Positions 26,346 to 35,378 of a stretch of 64,000 nt of DNA are shown one piece after another. The stretch comes from Breoghania sp037026715. Lineage in GTDB: Bacteria > Pseudomonadota > Alphaproteobacteria > Rhizobiales > Stappiaceae. The first letter of the stretch is position 1, and each line of letters begins with the position of its first letter. The translations under genes and the position numbers were made by a program. Under the pieces are notes generated by a model. That model saw only the letters and a list, made by a program, of their open reading frames with translations, searched no databases and was not told where the DNA came from. The stretch spans positions 186,001-250,000 of the forward strand of contig NZ_JBANCG010000007.1 in assembly GCF_037026715.1 (NCBI RefSeq). Direction: 5' to 3'.

Positions 26346-27146
26346 TCATACGTTGCGGCGAAGCTGAGCGAAGGGCAACAGGCTTGCGAGAAACAGGATC
26401 AGCGCGACGACCACCACGGAGGGGCCGGACGGGGTGTCTGCCTCCATCGAGAGACCAAGTCCACCAACGACCGCAAGAACTCCGATGAGGGCGGCGAGAA
26501 GCGCCATGCTCTCCGGCGTCGCAGCGAACCGGCGCGCCGCGGCCGCCGGGATGACCAGCAGCGAGGTGATCAGCAGGATGCCGACGATTTTCATGGCGAT
26601 CGCGATGACGGCGGCGACCAGCAGCATCAGGATGAACTTGTAGGTGGCGACCGGCACGCCCTCGGCCCGGGCAAGGTTCTCGTCGACGGTGGCGGCCAGG
26701 AGCGGGCGCCATACGAATGCAAGCCCCGCCAGAACCATCGCCCCGCCACCCCAGATCACGGCGAGATCGAAACGACCGACCGCCAGTATGTCGCCGAAGA
26801 GATAAGCCATCAGGTCGATCCTGAGCCACGCCATGAAAGCGACCGTCACGAGTCCGATGGAAAGCGCGGAATGCGACAGGATGCCGAGCAGCGTATCGGC
26901 CGGAATGGCCCGCTGGCGCTGCAGCGCAAGCAGGATCAGCGCGATGGCGAGCGAGACCGCAAGCACGGTGAAAGTCGCATCGACATCGAGCAGGAAGGCG
27001 AGTGCGATACCGAGCAGCCCCGCATGGGCCATGGTATCGCCGAAATAGGCCATGCGCCGCCAGACGATGAAGCAGCCGAGCGGACCGGCAACGAGCGCAA
27101 CGCCGATACCGGCGAGAAAGGCGCGGACAAGGAAATCGTCAAACAT
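26346..27146 (-). CDS. znuB: zinc ABC transporter permease ZnuB
   Basis: The 266-residue membrane protein belongs to the ABC-3 family of zinc/manganese permeases. It opens MFDDFLVRAFLAGIGVALVAGPLGCFIVWRRMAYFGD, contains the conserved GDTMAHAGLLGIAL, and later shows KIVGILLITSLLVIPAAAAR. It forms the channel of the ZnuABC importer. Its start overlaps the znuC end by eight bases. Confidence 0.95.
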   Translation of the reverse strand: MFDDFLVRAFLAGIGVALVAGPLGCFIVWRRMAYFGDTMAHAGLLGIALAFLLDVDATFTVLAVSLAIALILLALQRQRAIPADTLLGILSHSALSIGLVTVAFMAWLRIDLMAYLFGDILAVGRFDLAVIWGGGAMVLAGLAFVWRPLLAATVDENLARAEGVPVATYKFILMLLVAAVIAIAMKIVGILLITSLLVIPAAAARRFAATPESMALLAALIGVLAVVGGLGLSMEADTPSGPSVVVVALILFLASLLPFAQLRRNV

Positions 27147-28011
27147 TGCCGCGCTCCGCGTTCAGGGGACCCAGGCTTTCGGTACCGCCCGCGCCATGGA
27201 CATGCGGATGGCCGTGATCGTGATCGTGATCGTCCGGGCAGGAGCCGTCCAGCGCATGGGCATGGTCGTGATGGTGCTGGTAGACGGAGACGGCCTGGGC
27301 CGCCCGGGGCCCGAAAAGCTTCTGGTATTCCGCGCTGGAGGCGACCGCCTGCGGCACGCCGGAACAACAGATGTGGCGGTTGAGGCAGATCACGCGGTCG
27401 GCCTCGCGCATGACCACGTGCAGATCGTGCGAGACCAGCAGGATGCCGCAGCCGCGCGAGCGTCGAATGCCCGAAATCAGCTCGTACAACGCGATCTCGC
27501 CGGTGAAGTCGACGCCCTGCACCGGTTCGTCAAGCACCAGAAGGTCCGGCTCGCGCAGCAGCGCGCGTGCGAGCAGAACCCGCTGCATCTCGCCGCCCGA
27601 CAGCGCCTGGACGGGAGCCCGCATCAGATGCGCGACGCCTGTTTCCTCGAGCGCGTTGCGCACCTCATCGCGCGAGGCGCGCACTGTCAGCGTCATCAGC
27701 CGCGACACGGTCAGCGGCATGGTCCAGTCGAGATGGAACTTCTGCGGCACGTAGCCGATCCTGAGCCCCGGCGCGCGCTGGATGGTTCCGGCATCGGGCG
27801 CCTCCAGTCCGAGCACGGTCTTCACGAGGGTGGTCTTGCCGCCGCCGTTGGGACCGATGAGCGTGACGATCTCGCCGCGCGAAACGGTGAGATCGACATG
27901 CTCGATCAGCCAGCGCTCGGAGCGGTGGACGCCGAGATCGTGGGTCGAGATCAACGGGGCGACCGCCTGCGCGTCGCCACCGGTATCGGACTGTGACGTC
28001 TGAATGCTCAT
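27139..28011 (-). CDS. znuC: zinc ABC transporter ATPase ZnuC
   Basis: From ATG 28011 (MSIQTSQSD) the protein has 290 residues. It contains a Walker A GPNGGGKTT, the signature LSGGEMQRVLLARALL, Walker B LLVLDEP and the switch histidine in LLVSHDLHVV. The C-terminal tail is His/Asp-rich (HHHDHAHALDG then DHDHDHGHPHVHG), a common metal-binding or sensing tail in alphaproteobacterial ZnuC. It powers zinc import with ZnuB and ZnuA. A longer frame to 28170 has no conserved residues. The divergent znuA and a Zur-box-like site lie upstream. Confidence 0.95.
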   Translation of the reverse strand: MSIQTSQSDTGGDAQAVAPLISTHDLGVHRSERWLIEHVDLTVSRGEIVTLIGPNGGGKTTLVKTVLGLEAPDAGTIQRAPGLRIGYVPQKFHLDWTMPLTVSRLMTLTVRASRDEVRNALEETGVAHLMRAPVQALSGGEMQRVLLARALLREPDLLVLDEPVQGVDFTGEIALYELISGIRRSRGCGILLVSHDLHVVMREADRVICLNRHICCSGVPQAVASSAEYQKLFGPRAAQAVSVYQHHHDHAHALDGSCPDDHDHDHGHPHVHGAGGTESLGPLNAERGNV

Positions 28012-28212
28012 GTCCTGTTCTTCCGTTGAATCGGGCGAACGCGCAAGTGCCGCGCGCCGGACCGATCCGCTGTTGTTTCCGATTTCACGACGAACGAGGC
28101 CCTCACGGATAGTGAGCGGGCATCGCCCGAAGGCACGCAGGCGGGGCGGCGGCAACGACTGTCGCCACACTTTTTTATCTTCCCCCTTGACGGGAGAGAG
28201 AATTGCGAGACA

Positions 28213-28230
28213 GTTATGTTATAACATTAC
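28213..28230. promoter_or_regulatory. Zur-box-like operator in the znuA/znuC divergent region
   Basis: GTTATGTTATAACATTAC is an 18-bp palindrome with one mismatched pair, centred on TGTTATAACA. This is the shape of alphaproteobacterial Zur sites. It sits 24 bp before znuA and within the spacer shared with znuC, so one site could repress both transcripts when zinc is plentiful. Confidence 0.85.
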
Positions 28231-28253
28231 ATATCCAATGTGGAGTGAGCCGA

Positions 28254-29243
28254 ATGAGTTTTCGCCCGATTTCCTGGGCCGTCGTCGCCGCGGGCCTGAT
28301 CGGTCTTGCCGCGTTCCCGCTATCAGCGGCCCAGGCGGACGTCCCGAAGGTCGTCACGTCGATCAAGCCGATCGACTCCCTGGTCGCCGGCGTGATGGGC
28401 GATCTCGGAACGCCGCGCCTGCTCGTTCAGGGCGGCGCCTCCCCTCATTCCTATGCCCTCAAGCCCTCCGATGCCCAGGCGCTCGACAATGCCGATATCG
28501 TCTTCCGGGTCTCGGAAAACCTCGAGACGTTCCTGAATCACCCGCTGGAAACGCTTTCCGGAAAAGCGAAAGTCGTCGACCTGGCCGAAGCCGAGGGCGT
28601 GCAGACCCTCGCCTTTCGCAAGGGCGCGATATGGGAAGAGGACGAACACCACCATCACGACGATGGCGACGATCATGCCGAAAAGGCTGGCGGGGAAGCC
28701 GAGCACGATCACCATGATCATTCCGGAATGGATCCGCATGTGTGGCTGGATCCGGCCAACGCCCGCGCCATGGTGAACGAGATCGCAAAGGTGTTGAAGA
28801 CCACCGACCCCGAGCACGCAGACATCTATTCTGCAAATGCGGCGCAGCTGAACGGACGCCTGATGAGGCTCCAGGAGAAGATCGCCGACGAACTCGCCCC
28901 CGTTCAGGGTCGGCCCTTCATCGTCTTCCACGACGGCTACCACTACTTCGAACACCGCTTCGGGGTCGAGGCGGCGGGCGCTGTCGCGGTCGATCCGGAG
29001 CGCCAGCCGGGCGCTGCGCGGGTTCGCGAAATCCGCGACCGGATCACCAAATCCGGCGCCATCTGCATCTTCACCGAACCCCAGTTCCGCCCGCAGCTCG
29101 TGACAACGCTGATCGACGGGACGTCCGCACGCGCCGGCGTGCTGGATCCCCTTGGTGCGGACGTAAAGCCGGGACCGGGCGCGTACGAAACCATGATGGG
29201 GAACCTGGCGGCGAACCTGCACGACTGCCTCGCGGGTTCCTGA
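28254..29243 (+). CDS. znuA: zinc ABC transporter substrate-binding protein ZnuA
   Basis: The start at 28254 (MSFRPISWAVV) has GGAG upstream and leaves the Zur box outside the gene. An earlier start at 28203 would place the operator inside the coding sequence. The 329-residue protein has a signal peptide ending near SAAQA and a helical-backbone binding fold (TSIKPIDSLVAGVMGDLG). A His/Asp-rich loop (HHHHDDGDDH, EHDHHDHSG) is followed by MDPHVWLDPANA, a zinc-ligand region. It delivers Zn(II) to ZnuBC in the periplasm. Confidence 0.95.
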   Translation: MSFRPISWAVVAAGLIGLAAFPLSAAQADVPKVVTSIKPIDSLVAGVMGDLGTPRLLVQGGASPHSYALKPSDAQALDNADIVFRVSENLETFLNHPLETLSGKAKVVDLAEAEGVQTLAFRKGAIWEEDEHHHHDDGDDHAEKAGGEAEHDHHDHSGMDPHVWLDPANARAMVNEIAKVLKTTDPEHADIYSANAAQLNGRLMRLQEKIADELAPVQGRPFIVFHDGYHYFEHRFGVEAAGAVAVDPERQPGAARVREIRDRITKSGAICIFTEPQFRPQLVTTLIDGTSARAGVLDPLGADVKPGPGAYETMMGNLAANLHDCLAGS

Positions 29244-29568
29244 ACCGGCACCGCCCCATTCCGGCATAACCGGACCGGATCCCTGGTGCATGGCCGGGGA
29301 CCGGCGGGCGGGAGCGACGCGAACCCCGAGATGTCGCCTCCGCCCGCCGAACGATTTTCGTCAAGGAGCGCCGCATCGGCCCCTTGGCTCTTTCACGACC
29401 CTCTCCACCGGCACGACCCTCTCCACCGGCGGCGCTTGCGCCCGAAAAGACGACATTGCACCAATCCCCCTTCGCGAGAGCGGTTCGAAACCCTATATTG
29501 CGGCCAACACGGCGGCTCCGGATCCGGTTTCGAGAGCCGCCGACCCGTTTCGCGCGAAGGACACTCCC
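29244..29568. other. intergenic region between znuA and the CobW gene
   Basis: The 325 bases hold no supported gene. The CobW reading frame is open through most of it but shows no family similarity before 29569. It contains an 18-bp tandem duplication, listed separately. No Zur-box-like palindrome was found here. Confidence 0.55.
29394..29429. repeat. 18-bp tandem duplication
   Basis: The unit CACGACCCTCTCCACCGG occurs twice with no spacer and no mismatch. It lies in non-coding sequence upstream of the CobW gene. No function is evident, and slippage is the simplest explanation. Confidence 0.85.
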
Positions 29569-30639
29569 ATGACCGCCACTCCCTCAGGCGACAGCCAGAT
29601 TCCCGTCACGGTGCTGACAGGCTATCTCGGCTCCGGCAAGACGACACTGCTGAACCGCATCCTCACCGGGGATCACGGCAAGCGCTATGCGGTGATCGTC
29701 AACGAATTCGGCGAGATCGGCATCGACAACGATCTCCTGGTCGAATCCGACGAAGAAATTTTCGAGATGAACAACGGCTGCATCTGCTGCACGGTGCGCG
29801 GCGACCTGATCCGCACCGTGGAGAACCTGATGAAGCGCAAGGGCGCGTTCGACGCCATTCTGGTGGAAACCACCGGCGTCGCCGACCCGGCCCCCGTCGC
29901 CCAGACCTTCTTCATGGACGAAGACGTGCGCCAGGCCGCGAAGCTCGACGCGGTGGTCGCCGTGGTGGATGCCAAGCATCTGCCGCAACGGCTGGAGGAC
30001 ACCGACGAGGCGGCCGACCAGATCGCCTTCGCCGACGTGATCCTGCTCAACAAGACCGATCTCGTCTCGCCTGAGGAACTCCAGTCCGTCGAAGCCGCGA
30101 TCCGCGCGATCAATCCTTACGCCGTGGTGCACAGGACGGAACGGTGCTCGATCGATCTCGACAAGGTTCTCGACCGCGGCTCGTTCGATCTCGACCGCAT
30201 CCTCAGCCTCGACCCGCATTTTCTGGAAGAGGACGATCACGTCTGCGGGCCCGATTGCGATCACGATCATCATCACCACGATCATGATCACCATCACGAC
30301 CATGGTCACGACCACCATCATCATCACCATCATGATGAAGACCCGCACGGTGTGAAGAGCATCTCGTTAAAAGCCGGCGAGCTCGATCCCAACAAGTTCT
30401 TCCCCTGGATCCAGCAGACCACCCAGCTTCAGGGCCCGAACATCCTGCGGCTCAAGGGGATTCTCGCGTTCACCGGTGATGATGACCGTTACGTGGTGCA
30501 GGGCGTGCACATGATCATCGAGGGCGATCACCAGCGTCCGTGGAAGGAAGGCGAGAAACGCGAAAGCCGGCTTGTCTTCATCGGCCGCGACCTGCCTGTC
30601 GAGATGCTGGAAGCCCATTTCGCCGCCTGCGCGGCCTGA
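29569..30639 (+). CDS. CobW/COG0523 (ZNG1-like) GTP-dependent metal chaperone
   Basis: From ATG 29569 (MTATPSGDSQIPV), with AAGGA upstream, the protein has 356 residues. The P-loop GYLGSGKT spans 18-25, the metal motif CICC lies at 71-74 after EMNNG, and NKTD serves guanine recognition. A long His/Asp stretch (DHDHHHHDHDHHHDHGHDHH) precedes the CobW C-terminal domain, which ends RLVFIGRDLPVEMLEAH. Such proteins use GTP to hand zinc or another metal to client enzymes. Its place after znuA points to zinc. A terminator follows. Confidence 0.92.
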   Translation: MTATPSGDSQIPVTVLTGYLGSGKTTLLNRILTGDHGKRYAVIVNEFGEIGIDNDLLVESDEEIFEMNNGCICCTVRGDLIRTVENLMKRKGAFDAILVETTGVADPAPVAQTFFMDEDVRQAAKLDAVVAVVDAKHLPQRLEDTDEAADQIAFADVILLNKTDLVSPEELQSVEAAIRAINPYAVVHRTERCSIDLDKVLDRGSFDLDRILSLDPHFLEEDDHVCGPDCDHDHHHHDHDHHHDHGHDHHHHHHHDEDPHGVKSISLKAGELDPNKFFPWIQQTTQLQGPNILRLKGILAFTGDDDRYVVQGVHMIIEGDHQRPWKEGEKRESRLVFIGRDLPVEMLEAHFAACAA

Positions 30640-30673
30640 CGCTGGGATCGCGATCCGAAGCAGACGTCAAGGA

Positions 30674-30704
30674 AAAGGGGACCGGTCCGCCGGGCCCCTT
30701 TTTT
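30674..30704 (+). terminator. intrinsic terminator after the CobW gene
   Basis: AAGGGG-A-CCGG and CCGG-G-CCCCTT pair around TCCG with one internal mismatch and are followed by TTTT. It starts about 35 bases after the stop. Confidence 0.85.
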
Positions 30705-30766
30705 CGTGTCGCCGCACATCTTTCGCCTCCCGATGCGGAGAAAAGCACAGCGGACCTGCGCCGCGA

Positions 30767-31969
30767 TCAGGTCTTGCGGAACCGGCGCAGCACCGCCTTC
30801 ATTCCCTTCGCCCCACGTCTGGCCATGTCATGTGTGGCAATATCGCCATGGGCCGAGGCGAGACGTGCCGCCGAAAAGCCTCCCCCCGCGATAAGCAATG
30901 TCCCGAAGGACGCCCTTTCGCGCCAAAGACTGTCGACGAGCGATGGCGCTCGCCCCGCCAGGGAATCGACTTCCGCCAAAGCTTCGTGATGGAAATAGTT
31001 CTCCATGGCCGCCAGCATCACCTGCACCCCGGGAGAATACCGGGCATGGGCCTCGTCGAACGCGATTTTCCAGGCAAACGCCCGAGGCCCGTCACGAAAC
31101 GAGACGACGGCCGCGATGGTCCTGTCATCGAGCCGCAGACGGTCGAGCATAAGACACCCCGATGCGGCGAGCTGGCCGACCGCTTCGCGGGCAAAAGCCG
31201 CATGGTGGGGATTGGAGGCGAGCGCGGATCCGCTTTCCCCCTTCCAGCCTGCTTCCTCCAGCGCCAGGAAATCGTCGAAGGCCACAGCCGCGTGCGCGCC
31301 GCGCAGATGATCGCGCACGAGATGCCCAAGCTCCTTGAGCCGGCGATATCCCTTGGCATAGCCGCGTCGCCGCTGGCTTGAGAAATCGGCGAGATAGTGC
31401 TCCATCGACCCTTCCACTGGAAGGACAGGTCGCAGATAGGTCGCTGTCTGGCCGACTTTCAGTCCCAGTTCGCACGCCGCGCTGCGCAGGGCGTCAGCCA
31501 CGGTCCCCTCCAGCCGTTGTTCCGGCAGAGCGAGAAGTGGCCCCATCTGCATTTGTGCAAGGCGCAGCAGCTTCATCGCCGCCGCCTCGGCGCAGTCGGG
31601 CGCAAGCAGCGGCGTGCCCAGGGGCGCATAGGGATGGGTCCAGACATGGGGTGCGGACCATGCAAGACCAAGCGTGCGCCGTCCGAGCGGAGCAAGGGCG
31701 ACGAGGCCGCCGCCAGACCGCCTTCGCACGGCAGCGATCGAGACGACGGCCGGCTCCGCAAAACGCAAGTAGGGGAGCAGAAATTCCGGGCGAAAGAACG
31801 GATTGGGCTCCAGGGCGTGGCTCGCCAGCGCCTGCCAGGCCGGAAGTTCGGCCTCGGCCTCCAGCAGCGTCATGAACAGGGGTTCGAGCGAACTGACCAG
31901 GGACGGTGCGGCGAGCGACGAGGGATCTTCGGAAGGATCTTCGTCTGGCAGGGTCTGGTCACTGGCCAT
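30767..31969 (-). CDS. FemAB/BioF2-like GNAT acetyltransferase
   Basis: The start at 31969 (MASDQTLPDEDPSED) has GGGGAGAG upstream and gives 400 residues. The N-terminal part shows NPFFRPEFLLPYLRF, and the C-terminal domain shows a FemAB/GNAT-like core: SQRRRGYAKGYRRL, LALEEAGWKGESGSAL, then FAWKIAFDEAHARYSPGVQVM. Relatives take part in exopolysaccharide or cellulose acylation. It overlaps the end of the upstream flippase gene by 11 bases, so the two are translationally coupled. A role in decorating the flippase's glycan is inferred. Confidence 0.8.
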   Translation of the reverse strand: MASDQTLPDEDPSEDPSSLAAPSLVSSLEPLFMTLLEAEAELPAWQALASHALEPNPFFRPEFLLPYLRFAEPAVVSIAAVRRRSGGGLVALAPLGRRTLGLAWSAPHVWTHPYAPLGTPLLAPDCAEAAAMKLLRLAQMQMGPLLALPEQRLEGTVADALRSAACELGLKVGQTATYLRPVLPVEGSMEHYLADFSSQRRRGYAKGYRRLKELGHLVRDHLRGAHAAVAFDDFLALEEAGWKGESGSALASNPHHAAFAREAVGQLAASGCLMLDRLRLDDRTIAAVVSFRDGPRAFAWKIAFDEAHARYSPGVQVMLAAMENYFHHEALAEVDSLAGRAPSLVDSLWRERASFGTLLIAGGGFSAARLASAHGDIATHDMARRGAKGMKAVLRRFRKT

Positions 31970-33428
31970 CGTCTCTCCCCTCCCCCTTGCCGCCGACGGT
32001 CCAGATGAAGGACCGGATGCCGAGACGGGTCCGGGCCACCCAGTACAGGCTGGAAGCTTCGAAACACATGGAAATACTTGTCGCAAGCGCAGCGCCGATC
32101 AAGCCGTAATACGGAATGAGGGTGACGTTCAGCGTCACGTTGACGACGAACGCCGCCGCATAGGCCACCGCACAACGCTTCTGCTCGCCGGCCATGGTCA
32201 GCAGCGCATCGACGGGCCCGACGGCGGCGCGCGCGAGCACCCCGATCATCAGCAGGGCGAGGATGTCGTGGCCGCCGGTGAAATCGCTGCCGAAAAGCCT
32301 CAGCACGTAATCGCCGAAGACAAAGAGGACGCCCGCGAAAAGCAGAGAAGGCCAGAAGGTCCAGGCCACCGACTGCCGCACATAGTCGGCGAGCCCCGCA
32401 TGGTCGCCACTGTGGTGCAGTCGGGAATAGCGGTGGGCCGACGCCGCCTTGACCGCGAAATAGACGAAATGGACGAGAGCCAGCGTCTTGGCGGCCGCGA
32501 AATAGACGGCCACCTCTCCGGGAGGCTCGAAATAGCTGACCATCAGCACATCTGCGCTGGTGAGCAGGGTGAAGAACCCCTCCACGAGAAAGATCGGCAG
32601 CGAAAGGCGTATCCAGTCGCCGGGAAGCCACTGCCGCGGCCCCGGCCCGACCAGATGGCGCAGCCGCCGGTCCATGGAAATCTTCTGGTAAAGGGCAGCA
32701 CCCCAGGTTGCAAAGATCGCCGCAAAACAGGCGATCGTCGCCGAGTGTGGCAAATCGACGAGGCTGGCGGCAAGCACGGCGAGAAGGATCAGCAGCGGCC
32801 GCCATATGTAGGTCGGCATGATCGCCAGATCGCCCCAGTCGCGCGAGCGCGCGATGCCCTCCTGCACGTCGGTCAGGGTGAACATCGGCAGGCACAGGGC
32901 CGCAAGACAGGCGGGAACGACGTAATAGTCGGGCACATGGCCTGATCCGAACCAGAAGACGGCCATGGTGACCAGCATGAAGAACGTGGCCGACACCACG
33001 CCGATAATCCGGCTGGCGTAGAGGATACCGCGCAGAAGCGCCATCTGGTTGAAGGCGAGGTATTCCGGTATCAGCCGCTGCACCGAGGAATTGAACCCAA
33101 GCGGCGCGATCACGCCGAGTACGACAACGAGGGTCCAGACCACGACATAGATGCCGTATTCATGGCTGCCCATCCAGCGCGCGAGGAAGACCTGCAGGAA
33201 GTAGGCGAGTGCCGCGCCGAAGACGCGGACGGCGAAGGTGAACAGCGCCATGCGCTGTGCCCTGGCGGCATCCCCCTCGCCGCTCAGGATTGCGCGGGCG
33301 CGGGCGGAAATCCTGTCGAATTGCAGATGAAGCGGCCCTGCCTTCGACGCAGCGGTATCCGCCGTGTCTGGATCGGACCGATCCGGGCCCGACGCACGTC
33401 GCCCCCATGCTCGCGGCAGCATTCTCAT
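31959..33428 (-). CDS. polysaccharide flippase (Wzx/MOP superfamily)
   Basis: The protein has about twelve membrane helices, starting at FAVRVFGAALAYFLQVFLARWMGSHEYG, the usual opening helix of oligosaccharide flippases. The N-terminal 60-90 residues are hydrophilic and of low conservation. Starts at 33533, 33428 (MRMLPRAWG) and 33422 are possible, and 33428 is chosen with low certainty. It should move lipid-linked sugars across the inner membrane. No glycosyltransferase is nearby. The downstream acetyltransferase gene overlaps its end. Confidence 0.85.
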   Translation of the reverse strand: MRMLPRAWGRRASGPDRSDPDTADTAASKAGPLHLQFDRISARARAILSGEGDAARAQRMALFTFAVRVFGAALAYFLQVFLARWMGSHEYGIYVVVWTLVVVLGVIAPLGFNSSVQRLIPEYLAFNQMALLRGILYASRIIGVVSATFFMLVTMAVFWFGSGHVPDYYVVPACLAALCLPMFTLTDVQEGIARSRDWGDLAIMPTYIWRPLLILLAVLAASLVDLPHSATIACFAAIFATWGAALYQKISMDRRLRHLVGPGPRQWLPGDWIRLSLPIFLVEGFFTLLTSADVLMVSYFEPPGEVAVYFAAAKTLALVHFVYFAVKAASAHRYSRLHHSGDHAGLADYVRQSVAWTFWPSLLFAGVLFVFGDYVLRLFGSDFTGGHDILALLMIGVLARAAVGPVDALLTMAGEQKRCAVAYAAAFVVNVTLNVTLIPYYGLIGAALATSISMCFEASSLYWVARTRLGIRSFIWTVGGKGEGRDDGQ

Positions 33429-33635
33429 GAACAGTCTCTGTCGCTGAAGCCGGCGAGCCCCGTTCGCAGGCAGGTCTTTCACGGCCGGATCCTCATTCCG
33501 TCTTCTCGCGGACGACGGTGCGAAAGGACACATTCCGACTTGTCACAATTTGCACGGGAGCCTTAATTTTCCGTCTCCGCAACGGCAGCGCCCGGCGCCG
33601 GCACACCAGATCCACCACAGCGGCTTCAGGGGAGA

Positions 33636-34625
33636 TCAGAACAGGGGAACCATCCGGGCAATGGGAATGAAGCCGATCCGGACCCCACCTTCGCGGAAGG
33701 TCAGCTTGGCGCTGACGGCCGGTTGGCCATTCAGGGTCGTCTTCTTTCCGAAGCCGGAAAGAGCCCCCTGGAAGGCGGCGGGAATGGCTGAATCGGGCGG
33801 ATAGAACGGCCTTATGAGTTCGGCAACCCTGCCCGGCTCTGCCGCCGTGACCTCCAGATCGCCGGCGAAATAGCCGTCCGCACCCAATGTGAGAACGCCA
33901 TTGGCGGTGATACGGGCATCGTCGCGTGAAATGAAGGCTTCCCTCACCTCGATCGGCATGCCGATGATCGCCAGCGGCGGCTCGCGACCCGCGAGCCAGT
34001 CGGTGCCATCCGGCAGCCGCACGAGAACCCCGGCATCGAAGGGATCGGCGTTGAAGAGTGCCCCCGCGAGCGAGCCCTTGTCGAGCGTGACGGCGATGTC
34101 GGTGGTATCGGGCTTGTCGGGCGCGCGCCGCACATGCAGCTCCGCCCGCTCGGCCGCCGCCTTTTGCGCTCCGAATCCGCCTGCCGCGGCCGCATCAACG
34201 CCCTGGAGCGAAACCGCCATCGACGCCACCGTACCGCCCTTGAAGATCAGGCTTGCCTGCGCGAGGTTCCACCGGCCCGAAAGATCGACGGGAACGGCTG
34301 CGAGCCTCGCCGCGAGAGGCGCATCGGCCTCAACGATGATATGGCGCGGATTGTAGACGAGCGCGACGGCGCGCAAGGGCCCGTTGGCAACCTTGCTGCC
34401 ATCGGCAAGAACCACAACCACGGTCTTGCAGCGAACCTCCATGCGGAACGGATAGCCGCCGACCGTGCGATCTTCGCAAACCACCTGCATCCCGTCGCGC
34501 GCGAATTCCTCAAGCGCCAGATCGAGCCGTTTCTCCACTTCGCCCGCCGCGTAAAACCAGAACCCCGACCAGCCGGCGACGACCGCGAGAATGGCGAGCA
34601 CGAGAAGAATGTAGCGTTTGCGCAT
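33636..34625 (-). CDS. DUF2125 protein (single membrane anchor)
   Basis: From ATG 34625 (MRKRYILLVLAIL) the protein has 329 residues. One N-terminal membrane helix (LLVLAILAVVAGWSGFWFY) is followed by a beta-rich periplasmic domain with GYPFRMEVRC near residue 62 and the C-terminal VSAKLTFREGGVRIGFIPIARMVPLF. This is the alphaproteobacterial DUF2125 family, of unknown function. Its repeated beta-strand makeup resembles envelope lipid-handling proteins, which is only an impression. An upstream extension to 34781 is Arg-rich and unlikely. Confidence 0.85.
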   Translation of the reverse strand: MRKRYILLVLAILAVVAGWSGFWFYAAGEVEKRLDLALEEFARDGMQVVCEDRTVGGYPFRMEVRCKTVVVVLADGSKVANGPLRAVALVYNPRHIIVEADAPLAARLAAVPVDLSGRWNLAQASLIFKGGTVASMAVSLQGVDAAAAGGFGAQKAAAERAELHVRRAPDKPDTTDIAVTLDKGSLAGALFNADPFDAGVLVRLPDGTDWLAGREPPLAIIGMPIEVREAFISRDDARITANGVLTLGADGYFAGDLEVTAAEPGRVAELIRPFYPPDSAIPAAFQGALSGFGKKTTLNGQPAVSAKLTFREGGVRIGFIPIARMVPLF

Positions 34626-34788
34626 GGATGAACGTTTCCTGGTCTGGCGAGGGCTACCCCTCGCATCGTCGTCGCCATCCTTGACGGGCCGGGACGGCGG
34701 CATCGTGGCGCGCGAGCCATAGCAAATTCCGGGGCGCAAGAAACCGCGGATCGAACGATTGTCGATGCCTCGCGGGACCATGCCCTTC

Positions 34789-34817
34789 TTGCACCTGCGT
34801 CAACCCGCTGCTAGAGC
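34789..34817 (+). promoter_or_regulatory. candidate sigma-70 promoter for the ChaC-like gene
   Basis: TTGCAC and TAGAGC are separated by 17 bases and end 33 bases before the ATG at 34851. The -35 is close to consensus and the -10 is weak. Confidence 0.45.
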
Positions 34818-34850
34818 GGCAGGCTTTCGAACGGCGACACGGAGTACGGC

Positions 34851-35375
34851 ATGGACGATCTGTGGGTATTCGGCTACGGCTCGCTGATGTGGCGGCCGGG
34901 TTTCCGGCATGCCGAGGTCGTTCCCGCCCTGTTGCGCGGTCTTCACCGCTCGCTTTGCGTCTACTCCTGGGTTCATCGCGGAACGCAGGAGCGGCCGGGT
35001 CTGGTGCTCGGGCTCGATCGCGGCGGCGCGTGCCGGGGCCTCGCCTTTCGCGTCGAGGCCGAACACCGCGACGAGGTGATCGCCTATTTGCGCGCACGCG
35101 AGCAGGTGACGATGGTCTATCGCGAGGTGCTGCGCGACGTCGTCCTCGGCGACGGCCGGCGCATCCAGGCACTTGGCTACGTGGTCGAGCGCGGGCACGA
35201 GCAATATGCCGGCGCCCTGCCGCTGGAACGTCAGCTGGAAATCGTGCGCGAAAGCAACGGTCAGTCCGGCCCGAACCGCGACTATGTGCTGAATACCGCC
35301 GATCACCTGAAGGAACTCGGTATCAAGGATCGTCACCTGTCCTGGCTCGCCGACGCCTTGCGGGCTGCCGGCTGA
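34851..35375 (+). CDS. gamma-glutamylcyclotransferase, ChaC-like
   Basis: The 174-residue protein opens DDLWVFGYGSLMWRPGF, the ChaC signature, and contains HRGTQERPGLVLGLDRGG and YREVLRDVVL. ChaC enzymes cleave glutathione to 5-oxoproline and Cys-Gly in the cytoplasm. Its length matches the compact ChaC2 class. CGGAG precedes the start. It is divergent from the DUF2125 gene and ends three bases before the convergent gpsA stop. A gamma-glutamyltransferase begins at the far right of the window, a second entry into glutathione breakdown. Confidence 0.9.
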   Translation: MDDLWVFGYGSLMWRPGFRHAEVVPALLRGLHRSLCVYSWVHRGTQERPGLVLGLDRGGACRGLAFRVEAEHRDEVIAYLRAREQVTMVYREVLRDVVLGDGRRIQALGYVVERGHEQYAGALPLERQLEIVRESNGQSGPNRDYVLNTADHLKELGIKDRHLSWLADALRAAG

Positions 35376-35378
35376 GCC

